Of a stretch of 64,000 nucleotides of DNA, positions 38,503-47,320 are shown piece after piece. Location: assembly GCA_964478165.1 (NCBI GenBank), contig CAYZGU010000014.1:1-64000 (forward strand). The letters run 5' to 3'. The position numbers were made by a program, and so were the translations under genes. The DNA comes from CAYZGU01 sp964478165 (lineage in GTDB: Bacteria; Poribacteria; WGA-4E; JAJDTR01). Every line of letters begins with the position of its first letter. The first letter of the stretch is position 1. A model generated the notes under the pieces. The model was not told where the DNA came from, ran no database searches, and saw only the letters and a program-made list of their open reading frames with translations.

Positions 38503-39768
38503 TCATCTCCTTTCCAGAATGGTGAAGGTGCACGTGCCGCCCGTGCCTCCGAGGTTGAGTGCTGCGCCGATTCGCAAATTCGAGATAGGTACTTGTCGCT
38601 TTCCGGCTTGGTTTCTCAACTGTTCCCATACCTCTACGAGTTGTGCTGTACCGGTGGCTCCTACCGGATGCCCCTTACATTTCAATCCGCCCGATGTGTT
38701 AATTGGCTTTGGACCGTCTAGTCGCGTTAAGCCTTCTTCTACTGCTTTGTATCCTTCTCCGGGCTTAAAAAAACCGAGGTCTTCGATATGAAGTAATTCC
38801 GCGATTGAAAAGCAATCGTGAACTTCAGCAAACTGGATGTCCTTGGGAGTTAGTCCCGACATATCGTATGCTTCCCTAGCTGCGTGCCGTGTTGCTTCAA
38901 AGTAGGTCAAGTCATCGGCGGAGTGAAGTGCCCTACCGCTTCCTTGTCCGAGTCCGATAACGCGCAGTGGATTGTCAGTAAAATTCTTCGAGATTTCCTC
39001 TGCAGCCAACAGAATACAGGTAGCGCCGTCACTGATTGGACAGCAATCAAAGAGATGCATGGGCCATGCAATTGGTGGATTCGCTCCTGAATCGCGAAGA
39101 AAATCTTTCTCGTCAATCCAATTCGGAACTGATTGTCCTTGCGATTTCGCTCGATTTTTCTTCGCTGTCATGATGTTTTGGATTGAGGTATTGAATTGTG
39201 CCTTCGGATTCAACGGTGCATTATTGTGGCTTTTAATCGTTACATTCAGCAAGTGTTCACGAGATGCGCCGTATTTGTTGAAATAGGCAGTTGCGATAGC
39301 TGCGAACACGCCTGGAAAGGTAAATCCAACCTTGCGCTCATAAGGGCTTGCTGCTAACGATAAACCCTCAGCAACCTCTTCAGTAGAGCGCTTCGACATA
39401 TCCTCTACGCCACCGACTAGGACTAGGTCGTAGAAACCCGATGCTATTGCAAAAACGCCCTCTCGAAAAGCTAGCGCAGATGATGCGCAGGCGCCTTCTG
39501 TTCGCGTTACAGGTTTAGGCACAAAACCAATGGAATCGGATAAAATTGCGCCCCAATGTGATTGATGCGTAAAGAAGTCGTTCGTAAAATTTCCGAAGTA
39601 TAGGGCATCGATGTCGTTTGGATCGATGCCCTTGTCCACGGATGAGACCATGTCAATGAAGGCTTCGGAAAACAGATCCTTCGAGTCTTTGTCATTGAAC
39701 ATGCCAAAATTCGACATTCCTGCGCCGACCATTGCGACGCCGCGTCCCAACGTGCGTCTTTTATGCAT
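38503..39768 (-). CDS. Thiolase family protein (acetyl-CoA acetyltransferase/SCP-x-like)
   Basis: Protein of 421 residues. VTRTEGACASSALAFREGVF holds the nucleophilic Cys near 90, NTSGGLKCKGHPVGATGTAQ the C-terminal His of the GHP motif. ATG 39768 was chosen because AAAAGGGGG lies 8 bases ahead; TTG 39774 would be too close. The type that pairs with DUF35 partners works as SCP-x-like thiolase or as an acyl-CoA acetyltransferase in isoprenoid or fatty-acid routes; substrate is unknown. Confidence 0.88.
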   Translation of the reverse strand: MHKRRTLGRGVAMVGAGMSNFGMFNDKDSKDLFSEAFIDMVSSVDKGIDPNDIDALYFGNFTNDFFTHQSHWGAILSDSIGFVPKPVTRTEGACASSALAFREGVFAIASGFYDLVLVGGVEDMSKRSTEEVAEGLSLAASPYERKVGFTFPGVFAAIATAYFNKYGASREHLLNVTIKSHNNAPLNPKAQFNTSIQNIMTAKKNRAKSQGQSVPNWIDEKDFLRDSGANPPIAWPMHLFDCCPISDGATCILLAAEEISKNFTDNPLRVIGLGQGSGRALHSADDLTYFEATRHAAREAYDMSGLTPKDIQFAEVHDCFSIAELLHIEDLGFFKPGEGYKAVEEGLTRLDGPKPINTSGGLKCKGHPVGATGTAQLVEVWEQLRNQAGKRQVPISNLRIGAALNLGGTGGTCTFTILERR

Positions 39769-39798
39769 ACGCAAAGCCCCCTTTTCCTGCTTGACGCC

Positions 39799-41364
39799 CT
39801 ATATTACTTTGCTTTCTTTTCCCATCCAGTAATGCTCCCTCAATTCCCGTTTGAGGATTTTACCATAGTTATTCTTGGGCAACTTAGCTACAAAATCGAT
39901 AGTTTTCGGTTTTTTATAACTTGCTAGGTGCTTTTTGCAGAAGTCAATTAATTCTCTTTCAGTGACCGTTTGGTATGGAAGGACCGAGACCACAGCCTTT
40001 ATCGATTCTCCCCATTTAGGGTCTGGGATTCCAATTACTACGACTTCTTGAACGGCGGGGTGTTTTATGAGGACTTCCTCTATCTCGCGTGGATAGATGT
40101 TCTCGCCGCCACTAATGATCATGTCTTTGGACCGGTCCATTATGAATAGGTAACCTTGTGTGTCCATATAGCCCAAATCGCCAGTGTGTAGCCAACCACT
40201 CCTCAACGCCTCCATAGAGGCTTTCCTGTTGCGCCAATAACCTTTCATTACAATATCCGAACGCGTGACGATTTCACCTGTTTCGCCCGGTGGTAGTTCG
40301 TTGTCATTCGAGTCAAAGATTTTCACCTCAACATCTGTTCGTTCAATGCCAGCTGACGCGAGCCGCTTTATTTTCTCAGGCGTCGTGCGAAATTCATTGC
40401 CTGCATAGGAGAGGTAGGTGATTGTCATGACAGATTCCGCCTGTCCATACAATTGGACCAGACAGGGACCGAATTTCTCTAGTGCTTTGCGTAAATCCTC
40501 GACCAACATCGGCGCCCCACCGTAGTTTAAGCATTTTAGAGAACTGCGGTCGCATTGGTCGATTAACGGGCTCTCTATTAGTCGGTTGATCATCGTTGGG
40601 GCAGCGAACATATTGGTCACGCGGAAGGTTTCAACAGTCTTTAGTACCAACTCTGGATCGAAAGATTTGCACTCCAATATAACGTTGGTGGCTCCCTTGG
40701 CGATATTTGGTAAAGCATAGCACCCACTGCCATGGGAGAGTGGCGCTGCGTGAAGGGCGACCTCGTTTGAGTCGAATCCGGGGTACATGTCCGCAAAGAA
40801 ATTCATTGTCATGCTGAGCAGATTTCGATGTGTCAACATCGCGCCCTTGGGTTGGCCCGTTGTTCCTGAGGTATAAAAAATCCATGCTACCTCATCTGCC
40901 GAAACCGCAACATCTTCGAATTGGTTCGATTGGGTGCAGAGCAGGGTTTCATAATCCAGGAGTGAATCCCCTGATTGCGACAACGTGATGATGTGCTTGG
41001 CTTGGGGAATGTGGTGGCGGAGGTCGATGATTGGTTTGTTAAATTCGGGGGACACAATTACGGCTTTGGCCTCAGAATGGTGGATGATGAAAGCGATTTC
41101 TTTTGGGTGTAGTCGAAAGTTAATAGGTACTGCTCCACATCCGGATTTGAAACATGCGAACATGGATTCTAGCATTTCCGAGCAGTTATACATCAGAATC
41201 GCAACGTTGTCCTGTCGTTGAATACCAAGTCCGGACAGCGCGCGTGCCAAACGATTTACTCGCTTGTTGAATTGGGCGTAAGTGAGTTTCTTCGACCCTT
41301 GAACAATTGCCAGGTTTTCGGGAAAGTTCCGAGCGGATTTTGTTAGAAATGTGCCAATGTTCAT
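39799..41364 (-). CDS. AMP-dependent acyl-CoA synthetase/ligase (FadD-like)
   Basis: Protein of 521 residues. IFYTSGTTGQPKGAML is the AMP-binding P-loop motif near 170; LVQLYGQAESVMTI, WLHTGDLGYMDTQGYLFIMD and DRSKDMIISGGENIYPREIE follow in order, and NYGKILKRELRE holds the C-terminal catalytic lysine. It activates a fatty or other carboxylic acid to its CoA ester. Start ATG 41364 was preferred over GTG 41388, as MNIGTFL is a usual N-terminus. The thiolase gene follows 30 bases later. A 24-bp hairpin sits in its leader. Confidence 0.88.
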   Translation of the reverse strand: MNIGTFLTKSARNFPENLAIVQGSKKLTYAQFNKRVNRLARALSGLGIQRQDNVAILMYNCSEMLESMFACFKSGCGAVPINFRLHPKEIAFIIHHSEAKAVIVSPEFNKPIIDLRHHIPQAKHIITLSQSGDSLLDYETLLCTQSNQFEDVAVSADEVAWIFYTSGTTGQPKGAMLTHRNLLSMTMNFFADMYPGFDSNEVALHAAPLSHGSGCYALPNIAKGATNVILECKSFDPELVLKTVETFRVTNMFAAPTMINRLIESPLIDQCDRSSLKCLNYGGAPMLVEDLRKALEKFGPCLVQLYGQAESVMTITYLSYAGNEFRTTPEKIKRLASAGIERTDVEVKIFDSNDNELPPGETGEIVTRSDIVMKGYWRNRKASMEALRSGWLHTGDLGYMDTQGYLFIMDRSKDMIISGGENIYPREIEEVLIKHPAVQEVVVIGIPDPKWGESIKAVVSVLPYQTVTERELIDFCKKHLASYKKPKTIDFVAKLPKNNYGKILKRELREHYWMGKESKVI

Positions 41365-41412
41365 CGTCTCTTTTGTCGATAACCCCACCGAAGTATTTTA
41401 AAATGTGGTGCT

Positions 41413-41469
41413 TTTCCGTCTTCTAAATCATTCTGTCGTCTTACAACAGAATGATTTAGAAGACGGAAA
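41413..41469 (-). repeat. Perfect 24-bp hairpin in the leader of the acyl-CoA ligase operon
   Basis: 41413-41436 is exactly complementary to 41446-41469, with a 9-base loop (CGTCTTACA). It falls between the predicted transcription start near 41509 and the ligase start at 41364, so it would form in the mRNA leader. The stem is not followed by a T-run, so it is not a usual terminator. It could be an attenuator, RNase-processing site, protein-binding operator or remnant of a mobile element. Confidence 0.85.
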
Positions 41470-41515
41470 CTGTATTTGGTTGTCTTGTTAGCATGTCCAC
41501 AATAGATGTCCCGTA

Positions 41516-41544
41516 ATTATAGATGATAGTGAGAAGAAAGACAA
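41516..41544 (-). promoter_or_regulatory. Promoter of the ligase-thiolase-DUF35 operon
   Basis: On the minus strand: TTGTCT (41539-41544), spacer 17, TATAAT (41516-41521). The -35 hexamer is identical to that of the ABC transporter promoter. Transcription would start near 41509, giving a 145-base leader that contains the hairpin at 41413-41469. Confidence 0.65.
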
Positions 41545-42291
41545 CAGAAACCCAGAGAGCGTTCAAGCTTCCTACAAATGACCTGACGAAGCCATTGAGT
41601 TCTGTCAGGGTCCATATTCCTATTGTAGAAGGAGGTGACCAATTCGGCGGCTATCCGTTTCGTTGGATGGCCGATTGTAAGATTCGATCGATTCCCGGGG
41701 TGTCCGTTAACCGTGCGGTTTGCTTTTCAGTATAGTTGTGATTGGGATTCTTTGTCTGGCAAGGCATTAGTGAAACAGATTTTCCTTGGCCAAAAACGAT
41801 GCCGTGAATCGAAAGTCTACTGTGGCATAAGCACATTCAGTTGGCAGCTAGGAGTTTGATTTGGTGCAATACGGACAAGTCCGATTGTGATTTATCTTGT
41901 TCCCATAGATCTTGTTGTTCCCCGATAATTAAATCTCTCGGTTGATGCAAAGACAACGGCTGTTGTCACTACGCGAAGACGAGGCGAGATTATGCTGCAT
42001 AGTTCGTTGGTTTGCCAACTTTAAAGATATTTCGTGATCATTCCTCGAGCTCCAGAATGGCGGATAATCGTTCTATGTGCAGGGATTTAATGCACTGTAT
42101 CAGGCATAACATGTCTTGAGTTTGTTCCGACCGGTTCTTATTTCTGCTCATGGATTGTGTGTCAGGGTATTGTTGGTTTTAATTCAATTGCGCGTTAATT
42201 GCAAAATGGGCAATTACGAATCATCCTGTCGAACCGACTTCGGATTGTTTCAGTCGTCTAGCAGTGTTTCCGGTGTGGTTGATGCCGATAA

Positions 42292-42328
42292 ACAAGCGAT
42301 GCCACTACAAACTGCTGGCATCGCTTGT
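42292..42328. repeat. Perfect 13-bp inverted repeat
   Basis: ACAAGCGATGCCA (42292-42304) is complementary to 42316-42328, with an 11-base loop. It lies within the 1.9-kb gene-free stretch; CACGTTTTGG follows, a weak terminator tail. Confidence 0.7.
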
Positions 42329-42444
42329 GGCACGTTTTGGATGATACCCAAAGATTAGTCTGTTTCCGAGATGGGCTTAATTATTGTCCCTGCCTTAGCC
42401 TGACTGATAGTGATGTATGAGGAGAGAGACGGAGATCGGAGAAT

Positions 42445-42474
42445 CACACGGAAGACACTAGGGTTTTCCGTGTG
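42445..42474. repeat. 9-bp inverted repeat just upstream of an orphan promoter
   Basis: CACACGGAA (42445-42453) pairs with TTCCGTGTG (42466-42474), loop of 12. It is followed within 9 bases by TTTTT, so it may end a transcript entering from the left. Confidence 0.5.
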
Positions 42475-42538
42475 TGCCGTGGTTTTTGGTTTCATTTCAA
42501 AGCAAAAATCATACGCTTCGGGAGCGGAGACTTTGTGC

Positions 42539-42568
42539 TTGACATGAAATTTGTATCAATGCTATTAT
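42539..42568 (+). promoter_or_regulatory. Strong orphan promoter
   Basis: TTGACA (42539-42544), 18-base spacer ending TGc, TATTAT (42563-42568). No coding frame with a ribosome binding site follows closely; the first gene on this strand starts near 43497. A small RNA or a long leader are the options. Confidence 0.6.
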
Positions 42569-43468
42569 GTATGTGTTCGCGCTAGAACTAAAACGGACTC
42601 GCACGATGCGGTGACTTACGCTTAAGTTCGAGAAATGGCCAGTTTGGGGAGTGTGATTAGTGCAGGTCGGTTTTGAGTTCTTGAATGGTAGCGTTGATGC
42701 GAAGGTGTCGCGTACATGTGGACGGTGGTTGGCGTCCCATTTAAGGGCCGATGTGTGGGTCTATCGGATCTCTGAAAGAACTTGCGGGTATTTTTGTGAG
42801 TGGACTGGCTGCTTAAACAGGCGACTTATGCGCTAGTATGAGTCTGGACAGCACGATTAAGCACAGTTTGTCACGGCTTCAATCAGGCAGTCGTCCATTC
42901 GAACGCCTCGTGTTCAACAGGAAGATTCGCGCAAGTTAGTCGTTTTCATGATGCAGTGACGTCGATTTCCGAGGGTTATTAAGGGGTGCACTAACTTATT
43001 GTTAGCACAGATTTAATGTGTCTAAAAGCATCTTGTCGGCACTCTCTTGAGGGTATTTAATATTGGTCGATAGGAGTACTCCGGGTTCAAATTCGACATT
43101 ACGTAGGTTATGAGATCTAGAGCGTCAATCCCGATTGCTTCTATTGGTATTGTCGCCCTGTATGTAAAAGTGACAATGCGTATTGGGAATTGAGAAGATA
43201 AAGATTGGCTCCTAGACCTGGCTTGTGACTATCGATACAGTGGGTCAACCGGGCAAAGAGGAACTAGACTGTTAATGTTTTGTGAGAGAGTGTTTTCGAC
43301 CTCGTCTGCGGTGATATTTTCAGGTGCGTTTGACGCTCCTCTCCTCTTGTGAAGAGATGATGTGAACCAGTTTGCGATTCTGTCAATCAGTTGTTCTACA
43401 ATTTTATGGCATGCGAATTTGGATTATTAATCTCCGATTTGAGCACGGAAAATTTCGGTCATGCCAAA

Positions 43469-43498
43469 TTGCTTGCTATTTAGTGCCCTATTTATAAT
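43469..43498 (+). promoter_or_regulatory. Possible promoter of the ruvX-mltG-lpx operon
   Basis: TTGCTT (43469-43474), 18-base spacer, TATAAT (43493-43498). The -35 is the same as in the sppA promoter. It overlaps the ruvX start region: transcription near 43505 would make ATG 43506 a leaderless start. No TGn here. Confidence 0.4.
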
Positions 43499-43943
43499 GC
43501 CGATTATGCTTGGCTTGGACATTGGTGATGTGCGGATTGGTGTGGCTATTAGCGATGAACTTGGGTTTTCGGCGCATCCTCTCTGTACCGTTACGCGTAA
43601 GAATCGTCAAGCAGACTTGGCGTTGATATCTAATCTAATCAGTACACATGAAGTTGAAGAGGTTGTCATTGGGTTGCCATTGATGCTCAGTGGGGAGATT
43701 GGTCCGCAAGCACAGAAGGTTGAGAAATTCGCGAACCGTCTGAAGCAAACCGTTCAGATTCCAATTCATTTGCATGATGAGCGGTTAACAACTGTTGAAG
43801 CCACGCAGATTCTCAGGGAAACACGAAAGCCTCGAAAGAAACGGAGGCAAGTCATCGATCAAGTTGCGGCAGTGCTCATTCTTAATGAGTATCTAGACGG
43901 CCATCGCAAATCTGAAGATTGTAGTCGAAGGTTCAAGGATTGA
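43497..43943 (+). CDS. ruvX: Putative pre-16S rRNA nuclease/Holliday junction resolvase RuvX (YqgF)
   Basis: Protein of 148 residues from ATG 43497; family length is about 140. MLGLDIGDVRIGVAISDELG is the N-terminal RNase H-fold signature with the first Asp, VIGLPLMLSG the middle strand, HDERLTTVEA and VIDQVAAVLILNEYL the later acidic sites. It trims the 5' end of 16S rRNA precursors and is conserved with mltG in many genomes, as here. ATG 43461 upstream and ATG 43506 downstream are alternatives; a TATAAT just before suggests that the longest frame is not used. Confidence 0.9.
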   Translation: MPIMLGLDIGDVRIGVAISDELGFSAHPLCTVTRKNRQADLALISNLISTHEVEEVVIGLPLMLSGEIGPQAQKVEKFANRLKQTVQIPIHLHDERLTTVEATQILRETRKPRKKRRQVIDQVAAVLILNEYLDGHRKSEDCSRRFKD

Positions 43944-43995
43944 GTCTCCGATTACAGCCTCCAAATCTTGGCCAGATTATGAGAATGTTCAACAC

Positions 43996-45006
43996 ATGGT
44001 ACGTCATATTCTACACGTTAAGGTTTTGGCAGTACTTGTAGTTTCAATTGTCGGCACGATTGCCGGTTTCTTGATCTTAGCGCCGAACTTTATAACAGCT
44101 AATCCAACCGCCATTCGAAAAGAAATCACCATTGCTCCTGGTACCAGTTCTAGATCTATTGCTAGGCAACTGGCTCGTGAACGTATAATCCGAAATCCAC
44201 TATTTTTCCAGCTTACGGCCCATTTCTACGGGGCAAGTCGTTTTTTGCAGGCAGGAACTTATGAATTCAGCGGTGCGATGAGCCTTCGTGACATTGTTCT
44301 TCAGATGGAATCTGGCCGAGTTGTTCTTCGCGATTTTGTAGTGCCTGAAGGTTTAACAATTTCCCAGATTGGGAAGATTTTCGAGAACGAGGGGTTGGGA
44401 ACAGCGGAATCGTTCGGACGCGCGGTTCGGAATCCAGTTCAACCAGAAGTATACCGGATGAATGGCTTGACATTGGAAGGCCATCTTTTTCCGAATACCT
44501 ACAAAATTGCCGATGGAACACCTGCTTCGACGGTTGTTAAGATGATGGTGAATGAATTTGAACGGCACTGGACCTACGCGTTGGATGCCGAAGCGCAATC
44601 CCTCGGATTTTCGGCCCATCAGATCGTTACCCTTGCATCTATTATTGAAAAAGAGGCAAAGGTTGATGAGGAACGCGAGCTTATCGCGGCTGTCTTTCAC
44701 AATCGACTTCGTCGTGGCTGGAAACTTGAGGCCGATCCGACTGTGCTCTACGCCTTGGGCAATCCGCAACGTTTGTTGACAAGAAAAGACCTCAAGACTG
44801 ATTCGCCGTACAACACCTATCTCTATCGGGGATTACCGCCGGGACCAATTTGTAATCCGGGGATGGCTTCGATTCTGGCGGCGCTCAGGCCGGTGCAGAG
44901 TTCTTATCTTTATTTTGTTGCAATTGGCGGTGGTCAGCACCATTTTTCCACGAGTTTGTCCGAACATAACAGAATAATTCGGAAAATGAAGGCCAATTTG
45001 GACTAA
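43996..45006 (+). CDS. mltG: Endolytic murein transglycosylase
   Basis: Protein of 336 residues: one N-terminal membrane helix (about 9-29), a LysM-like part (ITIAPGTSSRSIARQLAR), and the YceG catalytic domain with LASIIEKEAKVDEERELIAA (catalytic Glu in EKEA), FHNRLRRGWKLEADPTVLYA, and SPYNTYLYRGLPPGPICNPG. It cleaves nascent glycan strands in the periplasm and sets their length. It follows ruvX by 52 bases and precedes lpxC by 23, all in one direction. Confidence 0.95.
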   Translation: MVRHILHVKVLAVLVVSIVGTIAGFLILAPNFITANPTAIRKEITIAPGTSSRSIARQLARERIIRNPLFFQLTAHFYGASRFLQAGTYEFSGAMSLRDIVLQMESGRVVLRDFVVPEGLTISQIGKIFENEGLGTAESFGRAVRNPVQPEVYRMNGLTLEGHLFPNTYKIADGTPASTVVKMMVNEFERHWTYALDAEAQSLGFSAHQIVTLASIIEKEAKVDEERELIAAVFHNRLRRGWKLEADPTVLYALGNPQRLLTRKDLKTDSPYNTYLYRGLPPGPICNPGMASILAALRPVQSSYLYFVAIGGGQHHFSTSLSEHNRIIRKMKANLD

Positions 45007-45029
45007 TACACGAAAAGGACTTACGAAAG

Positions 45030-46346
45030 TTGAAGAAAAAGACAGAACCCGCTGGCCTAGAGATGCAGCGAACTATTCAGACCGATGCCACTATTTCAGG
45101 GAAGGGTTTGATGTTTGGTGATCCCGTTGTCGTCACACTAAACCCCGCACCCCCGGATCATGGTGTTATTTTTCGACGGGTGGATTTGCCGCATACCCCT
45201 GCAGTTCGGGTATGTCCAGAGAATTATGCGAGTGTGATACCGCGCTGTACCAGTTTGCGCGAGGGAGAGACCGTGATTAATAGTATCGAACACATTCTCT
45301 CTGCATTGGCGGGGCTAGGAATTGATAATGTCGGAATAGATATTAGTGCTTCAGAACCCCCTGCGCTTGATGGGAGTGCCTTGCCTTACGTGAATGTCAT
45401 AAATGAAGCGGGTATTGCCGAACAGGGCGTTCCGCGCTCCTGCATCGAGTTTACCGAACCCTTTGCGATTTATGAATCGCAAAGACAGATAGTGCTTCTG
45501 CCTTCCGAGTTGTTTCAGCTTTCGTTTGTCTACGATCATCCACAAATTCCGGCACAAGTTGGGACGTTTTCCATTGATCCTGAAACTTATGCAAACGAAA
45601 TTGCGCCCGCACGTAGTTTCTGTTTCGCGGACGAGATCGAGTTGCTCCAGAATCAGGGCATCGGGAAGGGTGCAGGTTACGATAATGTTGTCGTAGTTGA
45701 GTCGGATGGTAGAACAAGTGACTCTCTCCGATTTCAGGATGAGTTCGTTCGGCACAAGATTCTAGATCTTATTGGAGATCTCTATCTGGCGGGTCGATTT
45801 CTTAAAGCGCAGGTGATTGCGATGAGATCAGGCCACGCTCTACATACGGATCTCGTTCTGTCTCTGGCGAAAAATGGATTTGTTAAAAATCAGCAGACTG
45901 AGCCCATCGAATCTCAAGAGATTTATGGTGTTTTACCACATCGCTATCCGATGTGTATGCTCGATCGAGTTACGTATTTTGAAAGTGCTAAGCGTGCTAT
46001 TGGAATTAAGAACCTTACATACAACGAGCAGTTTTTTCAAGGGCATTTCCCCCAACATCCCGTCATGCCCGGTGTGCTTCAGATGGAGGCGTTGGCGCAA
46101 CTTGCGGCCTGGTTGTTAATACGAGAACACTCCGCCGAAGGCCAAGTTGGATATTTTGCGACGATTAAAGAAGCAAAATTCCGGCGTCTTGTCATTCCGG
46201 GCGATCAACTTAGATTGGAAGTTGAGGTGCTGCGCGGTCGCAGTTCCGCCGCTCGAGTGCGTGGGAAGGCATATGTGCGTGATGAACTTGCCGCAGAAGG
46301 GGAACTGACAATTGTACTTAATAGGACCGATGACAGCGGTGAATAA
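45030..46346 (+). CDS. lpxC-fabZ: Bifunctional UDP-3-O-acyl-GlcNAc deacetylase / 3-hydroxyacyl-ACP dehydratase (LpxC-FabZ)
   Basis: Protein of 438 residues. The LpxC half (to about 285) has INSIEHILSALAGLGIDN (zinc His), LDGSA, RSFCFADEIE, FVRHKILDLIGDLYLAG (zinc His and Asp) and SGHALHTDLV (general acid His). The FabZ half has YGVLPHRYPMCMLDRVTYFE and QGHFPQHPVMPGVLQMEALA (active His and Glu). The enzymes act in lipid A and fatty acid synthesis. Fusion of the two is known in Bacteroidetes/Chlorobi-type bacteria. TTG 45030 follows AAGGA with a spacing of about 10. Confidence 0.95.
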   Translation: MKKKTEPAGLEMQRTIQTDATISGKGLMFGDPVVVTLNPAPPDHGVIFRRVDLPHTPAVRVCPENYASVIPRCTSLREGETVINSIEHILSALAGLGIDNVGIDISASEPPALDGSALPYVNVINEAGIAEQGVPRSCIEFTEPFAIYESQRQIVLLPSELFQLSFVYDHPQIPAQVGTFSIDPETYANEIAPARSFCFADEIELLQNQGIGKGAGYDNVVVVESDGRTSDSLRFQDEFVRHKILDLIGDLYLAGRFLKAQVIAMRSGHALHTDLVLSLAKNGFVKNQQTEPIESQEIYGVLPHRYPMCMLDRVTYFESAKRAIGIKNLTYNEQFFQGHFPQHPVMPGVLQMEALAQLAAWLLIREHSAEGQVGYFATIKEAKFRRLVIPGDQLRLEVEVLRGRSSAARVRGKAYVRDELAAEGELTIVLNRTDDSGE

Positions 46347-46420
46347 AGTAAGAGATTGCACCGATATGTCGGGTTTCTGTATATGTGGTACGTGAGTCTG
46401 AGTCGGGAGAAGATAGGGCC

Positions 46421-47212
46421 GTGAAAAACATTCATCCAACGGCAATTGTCTCGCCAAAAGCAGAATTGGGCGCAAATGTGGAAATTGGTCCGTACTCAAT
46501 CGTCGGTGCCGACGTGGAAATCGGGGAAGGAACTATAGTTGGACCGCATGTGCAGATCGACCGGTGGACAACGATTGGTGAAAAATGCCAGTTGTTTTTT
46601 GGTTGTACAATTGGGAATCCATCAAAGGATTTGAAATATGGAGGGTGGCGGAGCTACGTTCGGATTGGTAATCGAAATGTGTTCCGCGAATATGTCTCCA
46701 TCTCCAGGGCAACAACTCGAGACGGTGCGACCATTATCGGTAACGATAATCTAATGATGAATTGGGTGAATATTGCCCATGATACTATCGTTGGAGACCG
46801 TACAATTATGGCGAATTTTGCCACGATTGCGGGACATGTAATTGTCGAGGACGATGCGAGACTTGGTGCCCATGCGGCGATTCATCCATTCGTTCGCGTT
46901 GGAAAGATGGCAATAGCAGGCGCATGTTCCAAATTTGTACAGGACATTCCGCCATTTATGCTTTCCGATGGGCATCCTGCTAGCATTCGAGGTTTGAACG
47001 TCATAGGTCTTGGTAGTTCGCAAACTAATCCGATGTCCGTGCTCTCACCTCAGACCATCCAACTGCTTAAAAAGGCCTACCGCATCCTATTTCGAGGTAA
47101 GATTCCACTAAGGCAAGCAATTAGTTGTGTGAGAAACGAAATCCCGTCCAACGAAGAAGTGGAATACCTTCTGAATTTTATCCAAGAATCGAAACGTGGA
47201 ATTGGCGTTTAG
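46421..47212 (+). CDS. lpxA: Acyl-ACP--UDP-N-acetylglucosamine O-acyltransferase
   Basis: Protein of 263 residues, matching E. coli LpxA (262). IHPTAIVSPKAELGANVEIG opens a left-handed beta-helix of hexapeptide repeats; WVNIAHDTIVGDRTIMANFA holds the catalytic His, and GACSKFVQDIPPFMLSDGHP precedes the helical tail. First committed step of lipid A synthesis in the cytoplasm. GTG 46421 was chosen since it gives the usual N-terminus; the frame is open to 46385. Confidence 0.95.
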   Translation: MKNIHPTAIVSPKAELGANVEIGPYSIVGADVEIGEGTIVGPHVQIDRWTTIGEKCQLFFGCTIGNPSKDLKYGGWRSYVRIGNRNVFREYVSISRATTRDGATIIGNDNLMMNWVNIAHDTIVGDRTIMANFATIAGHVIVEDDARLGAHAAIHPFVRVGKMAIAGACSKFVQDIPPFMLSDGHPASIRGLNVIGLGSSQTNPMSVLSPQTIQLLKKAYRILFRGKIPLRQAISCVRNEIPSNEEVEYLLNFIQESKRGIGV

Positions 47213-47320
47213 CCATGAACGCACGAGGAATTCGATAGCGACGGCAACCTTAATTTCCTATCCCGTCTCGGTTTTTAGCCTACCCTGTCATGAGTTTCGG
47301 CGCATCAACGGAGTAAATAA

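Larger units (their letters stand above)
41545..43460 (+). other. Gene-free stretch of 1.9 kb
   Basis: No gene recognised. Frames at 41523-41735 and 42116-42358 lack ribosome binding sites and family features. An orphan perfect Shine-Dalgarno-like AAGGAGGTGA at 41629-41638 has no start at a useful distance. Two hairpins (42292-42328 and 42445-42474) and one strong promoter (42539-42568) stand in it. The next gene starts 900 bases after that promoter, so an unidentified RNA could be encoded here. Confidence 0.5.

Noticed and set aside
41629..41638. Perfect Shine-Dalgarno-like AAGGAGGTGA
   Set aside because: No start codon at suitable distance opens a credible frame.
43081..43105. GGTTCAAATTC resembling a tRNA T-loop
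   Set aside because: Flanking bases do not pair to form a T-stem, and no cloverleaf fits.
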